Source: Alphaproteobacteria bacterium MarineAlpha12_Bin1 (GTDB lineage: Bacteria; Pseudomonadota; Alphaproteobacteria; UBA6615). Taken from it: a stretch of 64,000 nucleotides of DNA. The stretch spans positions 186,001 through 250,000 of the forward strand of contig PTJY01000001.1 in the NCBI GenBank assembly GCA_002937505.1, in the 5' to 3' direction. Every line of letters begins with the position of its first letter. The stretch's first letter is position 1. Of the stretch, positions 63,701 through 64,000 are shown in pieces. The notes under the pieces were generated by a model. That model searched no databases and was not told the origin of the DNA. It saw nothing but the letters and a program-made list of their open reading frames with translations. The translations under genes and the position numbers were made by a program.

Positions 63701-64000
63701 AAAAATGGAGATAAAGACCAAACTACTGAGCTCGCTCGCCGCTTACTAGAAATGAACTTTAATATTTTGGCCACTAGAGGCACTGCAGACTATTTAACTA
63801 AACATGGAATAAAGGTTATGACTATAAATAAGGTATTAGAAGGGAGGCCTCATGTTGTGGATGCCATGACAAATAATGAAATAGACTTGGTCATAAATAC
63901 TACTGAAGGAAGTCAATCAATTTCAGATAGCTACAGCCTGCGCAGAACAGCGCTAACACAGGGAATTCCGTACTATACCACTATAGCTGGAGCTAGAGCA
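60794..64000 (+). CDS. carB: Carbamoyl-phosphate synthase large subunit (3' end outside window)
   Basis: An uninterrupted frame of 1069 codons runs from the ATG at 60794 to the last base, so only the last few tens of residues are missing. Two ATP-grasp halves are present: the first with [17 protein letters not shown] and [17 protein letters not shown], the second with [20 protein letters not shown] and [17 protein letters not shown]. The C-terminal methylglyoxal-synthase-like allosteric domain begins about residue 960 ([12 protein letters not shown]). It makes carbamoyl phosphate from bicarbonate, ATP and the ammonia delivered by CarA. Confidence 0.97.
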   Translation, partial: MPRRNDINTIMIVGAGPIVIGQACEFDYSGTQAIKALREENYRIVLVNSNPATIMTDPTMADRTYIEPITPEIVEKILELERPEAILPTMGGQTALNTCLSLERTGVLERLNVEMIGAKAKVIDKAEDRLQFREAMSEIGLESPSSLLIKDIADAEQGLKKVGLPAIIRPSFTLAGTGGGIAYNREEYFEIVKGGLAASPASEVLVEESVLGWKEYEMEVVRDYKDNCIIICSIENIDPMGVHTGDSVTVAPALTLTDKEYQLMRSASIACLRKIGVDTGGSNVQFAINPKNGRMVVIEMNPRVSRSSALASKATGFPIAKIAAKLAVGYTLDELDNDITGVTPASFEPTLDYVVTKIPRFTFEKFPGTEASLTTSMKSVGEVMAIGRTFSESLQKAMRSLETGLTGLNEIEIPGAFNKENKTLYEPDVLRAALGRPSPDRLLIIAQARRLGMSLSEIERVTRYDKWFLEQIDNIVQTENQVIANGLPNSYDELISLKKMGFSDARLAELSKVSEKSITELRRSLSLNPVYKRVDTCAAEFSSQTPYLYSTYEGNYSNPGECESKPNNNKKIIILGGGPNRIGQGIEFDYCCVHAAFSLSEAGYETIMINCNPETVSTDYDTSDRLYFEPLSGEDVIEICKLEETRGELLGVILQLGGQTPLNLAKALEAQNIPILGTSSESIDLSEDRKKFQKLLQKLNFLQPENGIAASKEEAISVAEDLSYPILIRPSYVLGGRAMEIVHDIESLEKYISEAVNVSGESPVLLDSFLQEATEVDVDMLCDKEGDIYIAGIMEHIEEAGIHSGDSACALPPFSLSDAILDKIQKQASELARALKVVGLMNIQFAIKSDEVYFIEANPRASRTVPFVAKATGVPIAKIAARLMTGELLSEFKLGEGFLKTAPKQNHIAVKEAVFPFTRFPGVDTILGPEMKSTGEVMGLDVDFGHAFAKSQIAGGNHVPVTGNVFISVKNGDKDQTTELARRLLEMNFNILATRGTADYLTKHGIKVMTINKVLEGRPHVVDAMTNNEIDLVINTTEGSQSISDSYSLRRTALTQGIPYYTTIAGARA

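Noticed and set aside
1-64000. CRISPR arrays, insertion sequences, integrases, prophage genes, rRNA operons
   Set aside because: No regularly spaced repeats, transposase motifs, phage structural genes or rRNA sequence were seen anywhere in the window.

Overview
The window is a gene-dense, AT-rich chromosomal segment that reads as a free-living alphaproteobacterium. Several lineage-restricted families support this: a BamF-like DUF3035 lipoprotein, UPF0262 and DUF2948. So do gene orders typical of the class: ribF-ileS-lspA-DUF3035-M16-M16, murA-DUF2948-hisG-hisD, infA-maf-rng-yacG, and rpoD-dnaG-yqeY facing carAB. The many small catabolic genes and the low GC would fit a marine lineage, but genus and species cannot be named from this sequence. 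No insertion sequence, prophage, CRISPR array or rRNA gene was seen. Three tRNA genes are present: Phe, Thr, and one with anticodon CAU that is probably Ile2.

Layout. 1-6171: the end of purD, then a minus-strand polyamine operon (ornithine decarboxylase, a deoxyhypusine-synthase homologue, an agmatinase-type ureohydrolase), then a tandem pair of FMN alpha-hydroxyacid dehydrogenase paralogues. 6347-9793: a TauD-type dioxygenase, tadA, a class-I glutamine-amidotransferase hydrolase, rluB and rsmD. 9826-20876: a minus-strand housekeeping block (mutL, pgi, two M16 peptidases, DUF3035 lipoprotein, lspA, ileS, ribF). 20991-26640: a catabolic patch (amidase, YciI, FAH-type hydrolase, CocE-type hydrolase, VOC protein, cupin). 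26755-31458: a probable operon encoding an M24 protein and a 2-oxoacid/acetoin dehydrogenase complex (E1-alpha, E1-beta, E2), with the cupin gene at its end.

31706-37254: an accessory stretch with a divergent GroEL paralogue bearing a His-rich tail, ABM and OsmC proteins, a 57-residue membrane protein, at least two decayed gene remnants, a PEP-hydrolase-like TIM barrel and a quinone oxidoreductase. 37275-46567: tRNA-Phe and the conserved block yacG, rng, maf, infA, UPF0262, hisD, hisG, DUF2948, murA, dcd, a small basic protein and a RidA-like protein, interrupted by one plus-strand enoyl-CoA hydratase. 46802-54657: tRNA-Thr, mlaA-mlaC, a tandem YciI-like protein, queG-queA beside a yhhQ transporter, an isochorismatase-family hydrolase, a small unknown protein plus SMP-30 lactonase, and tRNA-CAU. 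54828-64000: rpoD, dnaG, yqeY, then carA and an almost complete carB running off the end.

The most unusual items are: the GroEL paralogue, in which the ATPase aspartate 398 is lysine and the tail is Cys/His-rich; the two FMN dehydrogenases, which both lack the usual substrate-carboxylate Arg and Tyr; the M24 protein with a Cys at a metal-ligand position, joined to a dehydrogenase complex; the bacterial deoxyhypusine-synthase homologue in a polyamine operon; an RNase G whose conserved N-terminus has no ATG/GTG/TTG start; and the pseudogene patch at 34.4-36.2 kb. All functional assignments rest on reading the sequence; no database search was run.
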